Source: Candidatus Colimorpha enterica
GTDB lineage: Bacteria; Bacillota; Clostridia; Oscillospirales; CAG-272
Direction of reading: 5' to 3'
Length of the DNA stretch: 18,042 bases
Assembly: GCA_000433515.1 (NCBI GenBank)
Contig: FR891150.1
Location: 1 to 18,042 of the forward strand
Within the stretch, counting starts at the first letter, position 1; each line of letters opens with the position of its first letter. The position numbers and the translations under genes are program-made. Positions 1 through 7,244 of the stretch are shown in pieces. The notes under the pieces were generated by a model that made no database searches, was not told where the DNA came from, and worked only from the letters and a program-made list of their open reading frames with translations.

Positions 1-7
1 GGACTTA

Positions 8-98
8 TGGCGGAGAAGGAGAGATTCGCACTCTCGAACCCATTTCTGGGTTACACGATTTCCAATCGTGCGCGCTCGACCAGCTACGCGACTTCTCC
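8..98 (-). tRNA. tRNA-Ser (anticodon GGA)
   Basis: Read on the minus strand this folds as a class II tRNA. The acceptor stem pairs GGAGAAG (92-98) with CTTCTCC (12-18), followed by discriminator G and an encoded CCA (8-10). The anticodon stem CACGA/TCGTG closes the loop TTGGAAA, giving anticodon GGA (61-63), which reads UCC/UCU serine codons. The long variable arm (ACCCA...TGGGT) is typical of tRNA-Ser. The TTCGA T-loop is present. It has its own consensus promoter just upstream. Confidence 0.96.
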
Positions 99-125
99 GT
101 GAGCTGTTCTTTTCACAACGGAATG

Positions 126-154
126 ATTATACCATTTTTCGAGGCGTTTGTCAA
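126..154 (-). promoter_or_regulatory. Sigma-A promoter of tRNA-Ser
   Basis: On the minus strand the -35 TTGACA (149-154) and -10 TATAAT (126-131) match the consensus exactly with a 17-bp spacer. They lie about 28 bp upstream of the tRNA 5' end. Confidence 0.88.
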
Positions 155-170
155 CAGTAAATTTGAAAAA

Positions 171-213
171 AACGAAAAAAGTTGGTCTCCCCTCCGGAGA
201 ACGAAGGGGAGAC
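171..213 (-). terminator. Rho-independent terminator of the hslO operon
   Basis: A perfect 9-bp stem (GTCTCCCCT 185-193 with AGGGGAGAC 205-213) is followed on the minus strand by a run of T residues (178-171 and beyond). It sits 10 bp after the hslO stop codon. Confidence 0.9.
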
Positions 214-222
214 GGTGATGAA

Positions 223-1101
223 TCACTTTGCTGCCCTGATAAGCAGACGTCTTATATCCTCCGGCGTGAACACGTATGTTTCGCCGCAGAACTGGCATCT
301 GACCGAGGTTTCCGGGTCGTTTGACATATCGTCAAGCTCCTTTGCGCCGACGGAAATGAGGGCTTTTTCTACCTTTGACCTTGAGCAGTCGCAGCGGTAC
401 GCAATATCGAAGCTGTCAAGTATCTCCATGTCGAAGGAGCCGGGAACCGTGCGGCAGATATCCTCCGGAGTCATTCCCTCCGCAAGCATCGTTGTGACGG
501 GTCTTACATCCGAAATGCACTTTTCGAGCGCCGAAACGGTATTTTCGTCAGCCGCGGGAAGCAGCTGAATGATGAATCCGCCCGCGCAGGCGACGCTTTT
601 GTCCTGATTTACAAGCACACCGAGGGCGCAGACCGTCGGAACCTGCTCGCTTGTCGCGTAGTATGAGGTGATATCCTCCGCAATCTCGCCGGAAACTATC
701 GGAACCTGACCGGTATACGGGTCGCCGGTGCCGAAATCCTTCATCACGCTGAGATATCCGTCGCAGCCGACGGCACCTCCGACATCAAGCTTGCCGTTGT
801 CCTTCAGCGGAAGCTCGACTCCGGGATTCACAACATATCCCTTCACGTTTCCGAGGCTGTCGGATACGGCAATCACCGACCCCGCGGGGCCTCCGCCGTT
901 TATCCTGAGCGTAACGCTCCCCTTTTCCTCCTTCATCATCTGTCCCATGAAGGAGCAGCCGGTGAGAAGCCTTCCGAGGGCTGCGGTGCAGACCTTTGAC
1001 GTTCCGTGAATTTTCTGCGCGGCCGAAACGATATCGGTGGTGTCCGACGCCATCATCATGACGGTTCCGTCGGACGAAATCGATCTTACGAGTTTTCCCA
1101 T
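223..1101 (-). CDS. hslO: Hsp33 redox-regulated molecular chaperone
   Basis: This 292-aa protein has the usual length and layout of Hsp33, a cytosolic holdase chaperone switched on by oxidation and unfolding. The N-terminal two-thirds is the substrate-binding and dimerisation domain. The C-terminus carries the zinc-binding redox switch: C237 and C239 (CDC) and C269 and C272 (CQFC), matching the family CxC...CxxC pattern. All four cysteines are present, so the switch should be intact. The start codon lies 1 nt after the stop of the upstream 103-aa gene, so the two are probably one transcript and translationally coupled. No strong Shine-Dalgarno sequence of its own is visible. A strong terminator follows. 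Confidence 0.95.
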   Translation of the reverse strand: MGKLVRSISSDGTVMMMASDTTDIVSAAQKIHGTSKVCTAALGRLLTGCSFMGQMMKEEKGSVTLRINGGGPAGSVIAVSDSLGNVKGYVVNPGVELPLKDNGKLDVGGAVGCDGYLSVMKDFGTGDPYTGQVPIVSGEIAEDITSYYATSEQVPTVCALGVLVNQDKSVACAGGFIIQLLPAADENTVSALEKCISDVRPVTTMLAEGMTPEDICRTVPGSFDMEILDSFDIAYRCDCSRSKVEKALISVGAKELDDMSNDPETSVRCQFCGETYVFTPEDIRRLLIRAAK

Positions 1102-1102
1102 T

Positions 1103-1414
1103 TTATTTCTTTCGGTTCAGCTTTTCGAGCCAGATAAGCCCGATGTCTATTGCATCGTAAAGCCCGTTCTTTTCGAACTGCTTTTCGAGCTTTTCCGACG
1201 GGGATTTTTTCGGGTCGGTGCTGATGATCTGCGCCAGTATGTGGTCGGGGATCTCTTTACCGTCCTCTGTTTTCTTTGTTGTGAGTGCCATCAGGAAAAG
1301 GACATACTTATCGCTCATATCGCCGTAGCAATAGAGGTTGTCTTTCCTTACGAGCGGCTTGTCTTTATATATGATATAATCGCCGGTAATGCCGTTTGAA
1401 ATGTATTCTGCCAT
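1103..1414 (-). CDS. Conserved-looking hypothetical protein, operon partner of hslO
   Basis: A 103-aa soluble protein I cannot assign to a named family. The start at 1414 is chosen because GGAGG lies 8-9 nt upstream; longer in-frame starts would run through the promoter. The N-terminus is rich in Tyr, Asp and Ile and contains short repeats of aromatic residues (GDYIIYKDKP). The C-terminal third is a Lys/Glu-rich helix region ending in IGLIWLEKLNRKK. No signal peptide, membrane segment or metal motif is visible. It is the first gene of a two-gene operon with hslO, with a 1-nt gap, which suggests but does not prove a stress-related role. Confidence 0.8.
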   Translation of the reverse strand: MAEYISNGITGDYIIYKDKPLVRKDNLYCYGDMSDKYVLFLMALTTKKTEDGKEIPDHILAQIISTDPKKSPSEKLEKQFEKNGLYDAIDIGLIWLEKLNRKK

Positions 1415-1450
1415 CCGATTGTCCTCCGTAATATTTTGATACAGTACTTT

Positions 1451-1479
1451 ATGATACCACATTTTTTCCCTCATGTCAA
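1451..1479 (-). promoter_or_regulatory. Sigma-A promoter of the 103-aa gene / hslO operon
   Basis: Minus strand: -35 TTGACA (1474-1479), 17-bp spacer, -10 TATCAT (1451-1456; five of six consensus). It lies about 37 bp upstream of the start codon at 1414. Confidence 0.75.
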
Positions 1480-1579
1480 GGAATGTGACACCTCTGCACG
1501 TTCGGACGGCTGAAAATTTACATTTTAAATATAATTCAGCACATTTTCCGGCAGACAAATGCCTGTTATCCGGCGGATA

Positions 1580-2575
1580 TCACTTTTTGACGAGCTTTTT
1601 TTCGGTTATCCCGGCAAGGGGATTCTGTGACATGGCCTTCTGCATTTCGCTGTCGCTGACGTGGGTGTAGATCTGTGTGGTATTGAGCTGTTCGTGACCG
1701 AGAATGTCCTTCAGCACGCGGATATCGACGTTCCCGCTCCGGTACATAAGTGTCGCGGCGGTGTGGCGCAGCTTGTGCACCGACATTCCGCGGTTGCCGA
1801 AGCCCGCCATGTCAAGATAGCGGTAAACGATCGTCTGAACCGACTGCTTGCTTATCCGCCTGTGCCGCGCGCTTAAGAACAGAGCGTTCTTCTCTCCGGG
1901 AAGAGGGGTCCTGTCCCTTACCTTCAGATATTCCGTGATCGCCTCCCGGCAGGCATCGTTGAGATAAATGACCCTTTCCTTTGCGCCCTTTCCGGTAACG
2001 CGCAGAGTCTGCATATCCCGGTCGATATCGCCGAGGTTTATGCCGACAAGCTCCGAAAGTCGCATTCCGCAGTTCAGAAACAGGGTTATCATGCAGTAAT
2101 CCCGCTCCCTGAAGCGGTTGTTCTCGTCCTCTGCGACCTCGGTGAGCAGGTCGATGCTCTCGGAAGCGCTCAGATGCTTCGGCAGGCTCTTCGGTATCTT
2201 CGGAGAATCGATGTTGTCTGTCGGGTTCCGGTCAAAGCGCATGACGGTGCCGCAGTAATACCGGTAGAACGACCGGAGAGACGACAGCTTTCTTGCCCTT
2301 GTTCTTGCGTTGTTCTCCCTGCCGTCGGCGGCGAAGGTCAGAAAATCAAGGACCTCCAGTTTCGTCACCGAGGCGGCAAAGTCATAGTCAAGCTCATATA
2401 TGGTCATTCCGTCGAACTCCTCGCCCGATGTCGGAAGCCCGCTTCTTTTTGCCTTGATGTATTTGAAAAACAGCATGAGGTCTATCTCATACTGCTCCAC
2501 CGTTCTTTTCGACCGTCCCCTGACGACGAGCATATAATTTGAAAACTCGGTCACCGGTCCCGGCAGCTGTGTCAT
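1580..2575 (-). CDS. XerC/XerD-type tyrosine recombinase
   Basis: A 331-aa site-specific recombinase. Residues about 8-115 are the SAM-like N-terminal core-binding domain; residues about 135-315 are the catalytic domain. The full active-site set is visible: R172 (GMRLSELV), K196 (TGKGAKER), H267 and R270 (HKLRH), H294 (LGHEQL) and the nucleophile Y303 (TQIYTH). The start at 2575 follows GGGGAGGT at 8 nt; the upstream in-frame ATG at 2632 has no ribosome binding site. Xer proteins resolve chromosome dimers at dif, but this family also contains integrases. No attachment repeats, dif-like site or phage genes are seen nearby, so a housekeeping Xer is more likely. XerC, XerD and related paralogues cannot be told apart here. 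Confidence 0.9.
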   Translation of the reverse strand: MTQLPGPVTEFSNYMLVVRGRSKRTVEQYEIDLMLFFKYIKAKRSGLPTSGEEFDGMTIYELDYDFAASVTKLEVLDFLTFAADGRENNARTRARKLSSLRSFYRYYCGTVMRFDRNPTDNIDSPKIPKSLPKHLSASESIDLLTEVAEDENNRFRERDYCMITLFLNCGMRLSELVGINLGDIDRDMQTLRVTGKGAKERVIYLNDACREAITEYLKVRDRTPLPGEKNALFLSARHRRISKQSVQTIVYRYLDMAGFGNRGMSVHKLRHTAATLMYRSGNVDIRVLKDILGHEQLNTTQIYTHVSDSEMQKAMSQNPLAGITEKKLVKK

Positions 2576-2698
2576 GCGGCAATACCTCCCCTCCGGACGC
2601 GCAGGCGCGGAAAAACCCGCCGTTTTTATCATAATATCAGATATCTTTTAATCGTTTATTAAATTTTTTTGCCGAAATGTAAACTTTCAGAAATCCGC

Positions 2699-2727
2699 TT
2701 GTTTTATTAACATAAAGTGTATAGAAT
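2699..2727 (+). promoter_or_regulatory. Probable promoter of the membrane-protein gene
   Basis: TTGTTT (2699-2704), 17-bp spacer, TAGAAT (2722-2727) in an AT-rich stretch between the divergent recombinase gene and the membrane-protein gene. Confidence 0.5.
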
Positions 2728-2789
2728 TATTGTTGTAAGCAACGGGGTCTGCCCCTGCTTTTTTCGTGAAAGGATATTCTGCAAACCAC

Positions 2790-3374
2790 ATGATCAACTT
2801 CTTAAAGGGATACTCCTACGACATTTTCAAAATGTTCGTCAACCAACTCGGAATGACTATGTTCGGGCTTGTCCTGTCGATGGCAACAAGCAGAAACGAC
2901 CCGCTTTTTATCATTTCAAGCGTTTTTTCGATAATTTTCTACATGGTGCTGCTCTACACCATGACGTGGGATATCGGATATGCGGAAAAGATCCGGATCG
3001 AGGGCAAACGGATGAAATATCACCCTGAAAAGGGCTTTGTGCTCTCGCTCTGCGCAAACGCGATCAATCTTCTTCTCGGGATAATTATAACGGTAAGCTA
3101 CTATTCCGCGACCGCCTATTCGGTGATCGGCGGCACAGTAAAGAACCCGACGGCACCTGTCTCCGTTGTGAACATATACGGCGTGGCACGCTCTGTCGCA
3201 ACACTGCTTCAGGGAATGTACGGCGGCATCATCAACTGTCTGTTCGTCAACCAGCCGTGGATATTCATCGTGATAGTCCTTCCGGCTGTCCTTACCTGCG
3301 GATTCGCCTATATAATGGGCGTTAAAGGAAAGCGTATCACAAAAATGGTCGGTCCCGACGGCAAGAAGGACTGA
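2790..3374 (+). CDS. Four-helix membrane protein of unknown function
   Basis: A 194-aa integral membrane protein with no family I recognise. Predicted membrane segments lie at about residues 15-32, 38-60, 83-106 and 156-177. A polar loop rich in basic and acidic residues (about 62-82) follows helix 2, and the C-terminal tail is basic (KGKRITKMVGPDGKKD), suggesting a cytoplasmic end. Two starts are possible. A GTG at 2766 has no ribosome binding site. The ATG at 2790 has AAAGGA 15 nt upstream, which is long; I chose the ATG. The gene is monocistronic: the recombinase is divergent and the next gene has its own promoter. An imperfect hairpin follows the stop codon. Confidence 0.75.
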   Translation: MINFLKGYSYDIFKMFVNQLGMTMFGLVLSMATSRNDPLFIISSVFSIIFYMVLLYTMTWDIGYAEKIRIEGKRMKYHPEKGFVLSLCANAINLLLGIIITVSYYSATAYSVIGGTVKNPTAPVSVVNIYGVARSVATLLQGMYGGIINCLFVNQPWIFIVIVLPAVLTCGFAYIMGVKGKRITKMVGPDGKKD

Positions 3375-3401
3375 CACAGTCAAAGAATCACAGATTTTCC
3401 T

Positions 3402-3432
3402 CCGGCTTTCCGTGTTTTCAGCGGGAAGCCGG
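3402..3432 (+). terminator. Hairpin after the membrane-protein gene, possible weak terminator
   Basis: A 10-bp stem with one G-U pair (CCGGCTTTCC 3402-3411 with GGGAAGCCGG 3423-3432) lies 28 bp after the stop codon. The following bases are not a clean T run, so termination is uncertain. Confidence 0.45.
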
Positions 3433-3463
3433 TGTTATATTCCGCCGAATTTATCTCCGGCAC

Positions 3464-3492
3464 TTGACACCGCCCGGCTTGCGGAGTATAAT
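3464..3492 (+). promoter_or_regulatory. Consensus sigma-A promoter of the LacI-family gene
   Basis: TTGACA (3464-3469), 17-bp spacer, TATAAT (3487-3492): a perfect match. Transcription would start near 3499, leaving a leader of about 28 nt before the ATG at 3527. Confidence 0.88.
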
Positions 3493-3526
3493 TATTCATA
3501 AAGAATCCACTGACGAGGATCAGACA

Positions 3527-4513
3527 ATGATAAAGACCAACAGGGTTACCCTCCGCGATATTGCGGAAAGAACGGGCTACACCGTCAACACCGTGTCGCG
3601 GGCGCTTCATCACCGCGACGACATATCGAAAAAAACCGTCGATTACATCTGCGGGATCGCCGATGAGATGGGATACATAAACGACAATATCGCAAGCTCC
3701 ATGAGGACCGGCAGGACCGGCACCGTCGCGGTTATCCTTGCCGACATTACGAACCCGCTTTTTGCGATAATGGTGCGCGAGACCGAACAGCTTGCCTCGG
3801 AATACGATTATTCCGTCTTTATCCTCAATACCAACGAGGACAAGGAGACCGAGCTTCAGGCGATAAAGAATGCCCTCGGGAAAAAGGTTGACGGCTTCAT
3901 AATCTGCCCCTGTCCCGACTGCCGGGACAACCTTGAATTCCTGAAAAAGACAGGGAAACCGTATGTCCTGATCGGAAGACGCGTCGGCGATCACCCGTCG
4001 GTCATCCTTGACGACGAAAAAAGCGGGTATCTTGCGGCAAAATATCTTGCGGAGCATTACGGCAGACGCAGAATACTCTTCATAAACGGACTTCTGTCGA
4101 TCTCGTGCGCAAAGGACAGGCTTGCCGGGTACAGGAGGGCGCTTGAGGAGGCGGGAATACCGTATGACGGAAGGCTTGTCCGCTCGGTAACGACAAAGGC
4201 GGGAGCCATCAGCCGTCAGCTCGAAAGCCTCGATGCCGCAAATATCGGTTACGACGGGATCTTCGCCTTTTCCGACCTGCTTGCATATGAGACGATGAAT
4301 TCCCTTTCCGGCACCGGAAAGGACGTCCCGATCGTCGGCATCGACCACATCCGGAAGAATCTTTTCTATATGCCGCCGCTCGATTCGGTAGGCGCCGCCG
4401 GAAAGAGCATGAGCGAGGAGGCCGTCCGGATGCTGATGAACGCAATTAAGACCGGAAGCCTGTGCGGAGATCAGATATGCCTTGACGTAAAGCTTTATCC
4501 TTCGGGGAAATAA
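3527..4513 (+). CDS. LacI/GalR-family transcriptional regulator
   Basis: A 328-aa DNA-binding regulator of usual family length. The N-terminal helix-turn-helix is clear at about residues 8-27 (VTLRDIAERTGYTVNTVSRA), followed by the hinge helix (NIASSMRTGRTGTV) and a periplasmic-binding-like effector domain from about residue 62. The start at 3527 has GAGGA 7 nt upstream. Members normally bind a sugar or nucleoside and control adjacent transport or catabolic genes. None is adjacent here: the downstream neighbour is ispD, separated by a terminator, and the upstream one is the unknown membrane protein. The ligand and regulon are therefore unknown. The hinge has Met where many members have Leu. 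Confidence 0.92.
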   Translation: MIKTNRVTLRDIAERTGYTVNTVSRALHHRDDISKKTVDYICGIADEMGYINDNIASSMRTGRTGTVAVILADITNPLFAIMVRETEQLASEYDYSVFILNTNEDKETELQAIKNALGKKVDGFIICPCPDCRDNLEFLKKTGKPYVLIGRRVGDHPSVILDDEKSGYLAAKYLAEHYGRRRILFINGLLSISCAKDRLAGYRRALEEAGIPYDGRLVRSVTTKAGAISRQLESLDAANIGYDGIFAFSDLLAYETMNSLSGTGKDVPIVGIDHIRKNLFYMPPLDSVGAAGKSMSEEAVRMLMNAIKTGSLCGDQICLDVKLYPSGK

Positions 4514-4602
4514 TCAATGGGGTGCCGCACTTCGCAGCCGCCGCACCGATCCCCTGCACCGCCGCAGTCGTGAAGAAAAAGAAAAAATAATCCGACCCGA
4601 CA

Positions 4603-4642
4603 AAATCCCGCATTCCGCCACACGGTCTGCGGGATTTCTTTA
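4603..4642 (+). terminator. Rho-independent terminator after the LacI-family gene
   Basis: A perfect 10-bp stem (AAATCCCGCA 4603-4612 with TGCGGGATTT 4628-4637) is followed by a short T-rich stretch. It separates the regulator from ispD. Confidence 0.75.
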
Positions 4643-4685
4643 TGCCACCGCCCTTTGTAAAAATATTATTAACAACCCCGAATAT

Positions 4686-4716
4686 TTGCACCGCGTTTAC
4701 AATTCCGTGATATAAT
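4686..4716 (+). promoter_or_regulatory. Probable ispDF promoter with extended -10
   Basis: TGATATAAT (4708-4716) is an extended -10 with perfect TATAAT (4711-4716). A weaker -35, TTGCAC (4686-4691), is 19 bp upstream, longer than ideal. Confidence 0.6.
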
Positions 4717-4776
4717 GAATACAACTGTTTCCGTCCCGCAGACCGGGACACCCGCCGAAACGGGAGAAAGGACGAA

Positions 4777-5541
4777 ATGGGACTTACATCGTTTATCCGT
4801 AAGGTCACCGACCGCATTGCCGGCGTGGATTCAAAATTCAATTCCGCCATAATCGTCGCTGCCGGAAGCGGGACAAGGGCTTCCACGGCAGGCACGACGA
4901 AACAGATGATGCCGCTCCTCGGGATCCCCGTTGTTGCGCGCACCGTCTCGGTGTTCGAGGACTGCGGATTCATAAATGAAATAATAATCGTAGCAAAACC
5001 CGACGAGCTTCGGCTCTACGACGGCTTCATAAAGGAATACGGCTGGAAAAAGATCGCCGCCGTCGTCCCCGGAAGGGAAACAAGACAGCTTTCTGTCATC
5101 GAGGGCTTCAAAAAGATATCCGATAAATCACAGTTCGTGTATATCCACGACGGCGCACGCTGCCTTGTGACAAAGGAAATGATATCCGAGGTCGGTCACG
5201 CCGCCTGCATGAAAGGCGCGGCATATGCGGCGAAAAAGGCACACGAAACCGTCAGAAGCGAGGAGAACGGCACTCATACCACCCTCGACCGCGACAGAAT
5301 CTGGCTTGCCCAGACACCGCAGGTATTCATGACCGAAATGTACCGTGCGGCGGCTTATTCCGCGCTGAAAAACGGCATAACCGCGACCGATGACGTCATG
5401 CTTGCGGAAGCTGCAGGTTTTTCCGCCGTCCCGGTTGACTGCGGAGGGCAGAATATAAAGATAACAAACCCCTATGACTTCGCGGTTGCCGCCGCGATAC
5501 TCAACTACCGCGCGGAAAGAAAGGACGGAGAAAAAGCGTGA
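4777..5541 (+). CDS. ispD: 2-C-methyl-D-erythritol 4-phosphate cytidylyltransferase
   Basis: IspD joins CTP and methylerythritol phosphate to give CDP-methylerythritol in the cytosolic MEP isoprenoid pathway. The 254-aa product has the nucleotide-binding motif IIVAAGSGTR (25-34) with R34, K42 in the following loop, the HDGAR motif in the middle (usually HDAARP; here G replaces A and C follows R instead of P), TDDVM near the C-terminus and the closing ITNPYDFAVAAAIL. The N-terminus is about 20 residues longer than usual and looks like an amphipathic helix. The start at 4777 follows GAGAAAGGA at short spacing. The 3' end overlaps ispF by 4 nt, so the two are co-translated. Confidence 0.93.
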   Translation: MGLTSFIRKVTDRIAGVDSKFNSAIIVAAGSGTRASTAGTTKQMMPLLGIPVVARTVSVFEDCGFINEIIIVAKPDELRLYDGFIKEYGWKKIAAVVPGRETRQLSVIEGFKKISDKSQFVYIHDGARCLVTKEMISEVGHAACMKGAAYAAKKAHETVRSEENGTHTTLDRDRIWLAQTPQVFMTEMYRAAAYSALKNGITATDDVMLAEAAGFSAVPVDCGGQNIKITNPYDFAVAAAILNYRAERKDGEKA

Positions 5542-6029
5542 TCCCGGATATAAAAGTCGGTCACGGCTACGACGTACACCGTCTCGACGCCGGCAGAAAG
5601 CTGATAATAGGCGGGGTGGATATCCCGTATGAGTACGGGCTTCTCGGTCATTCCGATGCCGATGTGCTTGTCCATGCCGTGCTTGACGCGCTTATCGGAG
5701 CAATGGGGCTCGGCGATATCGGAAAGCATTTCCCGGATACCGATCCCGCATATTCCGGCATTTCAAGCATGATCCTCGCCGGGAAAGCGGCAGAGCTGCT
5801 CGGCGAAAACGGATATTCCGTCGGCAATATCGACGCGACCGTCATTGCACAGAAGCCGAAGCTGCTCCCGTACATACCTCAGATGAGAAAAAACATCGCC
5901 GCCGTATTCGGAATGCCGGAGGAGCGCGTGAATATCAAGGCAACGACCGAGGAGAGCCTCGGCTTTACCGGCAGGTGCGAGGGCATTGCCGCTCACGCCG
6001 TCTGCCTTATAGTCCGGGAGAGCCGGTAA
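5538..6029 (+). CDS. ispF: 2-C-methyl-D-erythritol 2,4-cyclodiphosphate synthase
   Basis: IspF cyclises CDP-methylerythritol 2-phosphate to methylerythritol cyclodiphosphate with release of CMP. The 163-aa length is normal for this trimeric enzyme. The divalent metal ligands are visible: D12 and H14 in GHGYDVHRL and H46 in HSDADVLVHA. The C-terminal signature IKATTEESLGFTGR is intact. The start is GTG at 5538, overlapping the ispD stop as GTGA, with GGACGGAG upstream. Together with ispD it covers two of the three middle steps; ispE is not in this window. A hairpin follows. Confidence 0.97.
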   Translation: MIPDIKVGHGYDVHRLDAGRKLIIGGVDIPYEYGLLGHSDADVLVHAVLDALIGAMGLGDIGKHFPDTDPAYSGISSMILAGKAAELLGENGYSVGNIDATVIAQKPKLLPYIPQMRKNIAAVFGMPEERVNIKATTEESLGFTGRCEGIAAHAVCLIVRESR

Positions 6030-6041
6030 AATATCAGAGAC

Positions 6042-6069
6042 CCGCGGGAAAGCAAATGCCCTCCCGCGG
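6042..6069 (+). other. Hairpin after ispF
   Basis: A perfect 8-bp GC-rich inverted repeat (CCGCGGGA 6042-6049 with TCCCGCGG 6062-6069) begins 12 bp after the ispF stop. There is no T run on the plus strand, so it may protect the mRNA 3' end rather than terminate. Confidence 0.4.
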
Positions 6070-6164
6070 AAACAAAGCAATTCCGGAACGCTTTGACTGT
6101 TCTTCACGTCATTTCTTTTGCACGTCCCTGCGTGACCGGCCGATTGCGTATCTTTTGTCCGTCC

Positions 6165-6192
6165 GACGGGCTTTCCCGTCTGATAATATAAT
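6165..6192 (+). other. Small hairpin and -10-like sequence upstream of rpe
   Basis: A 6-bp stem with a 4-nt loop (GACGGG 6165-6170, CCCGTC 6175-6180) is followed by a TATAAT hexamer (6187-6192). No good -35 sits at 17 bp; the hairpin occupies that place. This may be the rpe promoter region, but support is weak. Confidence 0.3.
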
Positions 6193-6309
6193 ATGACCCC
6201 GCGCCCTTTGTGACACGGAGACCCCCCCGGAGCATGATGCGGTTTTCGCCGTTTTGTGCCGCCGGAGATACTGACACCACATTTTTCCCTTTAATTACGG
6301 AGGTTTGAC

Positions 6310-6982
6310 ATGAAAAAAAATATTATCGTTTCACCGTCGGTGCTTGCCTGCGATTTCGCGTACGCTGCCGACGGTATAAAGAAGGTATACGATGCCGGAG
6401 CCGAATATCTGCACCTTGATGTCATGGACGGGCAGTTCGTGCCTAACATTTCGTTCGGTCCCGACTTCATAAAGGCTCTCCGCCCGCACTCGAAGGCGGT
6501 TTTCGATACCCATCTTATGATAAAGGATCCCCTCCGTTTTGTCGATGCGTTCGCCGATGCCGGCTCGGATGTGATAACCGTACATATCGAGAGCTGTGAC
6601 AACTTCCGCGAAACGCTTGAATACATCCGCTCAAAGGGAAAAAAGGCAGGCGCGGTCATAAAGCCGGCAACGCCCGTCTCCGCGCTGAAGGAGTACCTCC
6701 CGCTCATCGACATGATCCTTATAATGTCCGTCGAACCCGGCTTCGGCGGTCAGTCGTTCATCCCTGCCTCGCTTGACAAGCTGAGAGAGGCAGGGGCCAT
6801 GATCGAAGAATACAGCCATGATCGAAGAATCCGGCTGTGACATCGACCTTGAGGTTGACGGCGGAGTCAACCTGAAAAACGCCGCAGAGATCAAAGCCGC
6901 AGGCGCGAATATCCTTGTTGCCGGCTCGGCTGTTTTCCATGCCCCCGACCCTGCCGCCGCTGTTATGGCGCTGAAGGCGTGA
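6310..6982 (+). pseudogene. rpe: Ribulose-phosphate 3-epimerase, frameshifted by a 19-bp duplication
   Basis: Rpe interconverts ribulose 5-phosphate and xylulose 5-phosphate in the pentose phosphate pathway. The first frame (6310-6840, 176 aa) starts after GGAGG at 6 nt and has the SPSVLACDF start, metal and catalytic residues in HLDVMDG and DTHLMI, and SVEPGFGGQ. It then diverges after AMIEE and stops. The rest of the enzyme continues in another frame to 6982: SGCDIDLEVDGGVN, then AGANILVAGSAVF and a normal end. That part holds the second catalytic Asp (VDGG) and the phosphate-binding GS loop, so the short product should be inactive. Removing 19 bp restores a 217-aa protein of normal length. 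A 54-aa fragment could restart at ATG 6818. The cause could be real mutation, switching or assembly error. Confidence 0.88.
6796..6830. repeat. Tandem duplication inside rpe (19-bp unit)
   Basis: Two identical 16-bp copies of GCCATGATCGAAGAAT (6796-6811 and 6815-6830) are separated by ACA, a 19-bp period. 19 is not a multiple of three, so the second copy throws rpe out of frame. The residues encoded by one copy (AMIEE) followed by SGCDIDLEVDGG give the expected Rpe sequence. Confidence 0.95.
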
Positions 6983-7061
6983 ATCAGAAAAAATACACCG
7001 GATGATAGTCAGAAAGTCCGATTTTGTACGTTTTTTCACGAATAATGTCATTTTTTACGTC

Positions 7062-7090
7062 TTGACAGACAATGTGATCCGTGTTATAAT
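7062..7090 (+). promoter_or_regulatory. Consensus sigma-A promoter P1 upstream of minD-like gene
   Basis: TTGACA (7062-7067), 17-bp spacer, TATAAT (7085-7090): a perfect match, giving a leader of about 150 nt before the ATG at 7245. Confidence 0.82.
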
Positions 7091-7174
7091 GATTTGTTGA
7101 TGTATTTTGGCTTGAATTTGACGGGATGATCTGACATCGAAATAAATTTTTTATCTATTATAGCCAAAAAAGTA

Positions 7175-7203
7175 TTGACAATATTGCTTTACTGTGTTAA
7201 GAT
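7175..7203 (+). promoter_or_regulatory. Second promoter P2 upstream of minD-like gene, flanked by inverted repeats
   Basis: TTGACA (7175-7180), 17-bp spacer, TAAGAT (7198-7203). The -35 lies inside the palindrome TATTGACAATA (7174-7184) and the -10 between perfect 7-bp arms CTTTACT (7187-7193) and AGTAAAG (7208-7214), so a repressor site is possible. Confidence 0.6.
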
Positions 7204-7244
7204 ATATAGTAAAGAATACTGTCTGTTTGGCGCCGGGGAGAAGT

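Noticed and set aside
1553..1579. Possible terminator after the recombinase gene
   Set aside because: The CCGG...CCGG repeats give only a broken stem with bulges and no T run.
1580..2575. Recombinase as the integrase of a mobile element
   Set aside because: No flanking direct repeats, phage genes, excisionase or tRNA insertion site are visible; a chromosomal Xer role is simpler.
2717..3028. 103-aa plus-strand frame overlapping the membrane-protein gene
   Set aside because: It is in a different frame from the hydrophobic, helix-forming product and has no ribosome binding site.
3380..4348. 322-aa open frame opposite the LacI-family gene
   Set aside because: It is a shadow of a clear coding gene on the other strand and has no start signals.
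4446..4973. 175-aa minus-strand open frame across the gap between the LacI-family gene and ispD
   Set aside because: It runs through the terminator and the ispD promoter, encodes low-complexity phenylalanine runs from the A-rich stretch, and has no start signals.
6838..6840. Programmed ribosomal frameshift in rpe
   Set aside because: No slippery heptamer or downstream structure was seen; the tandem duplication fully explains the frame change.
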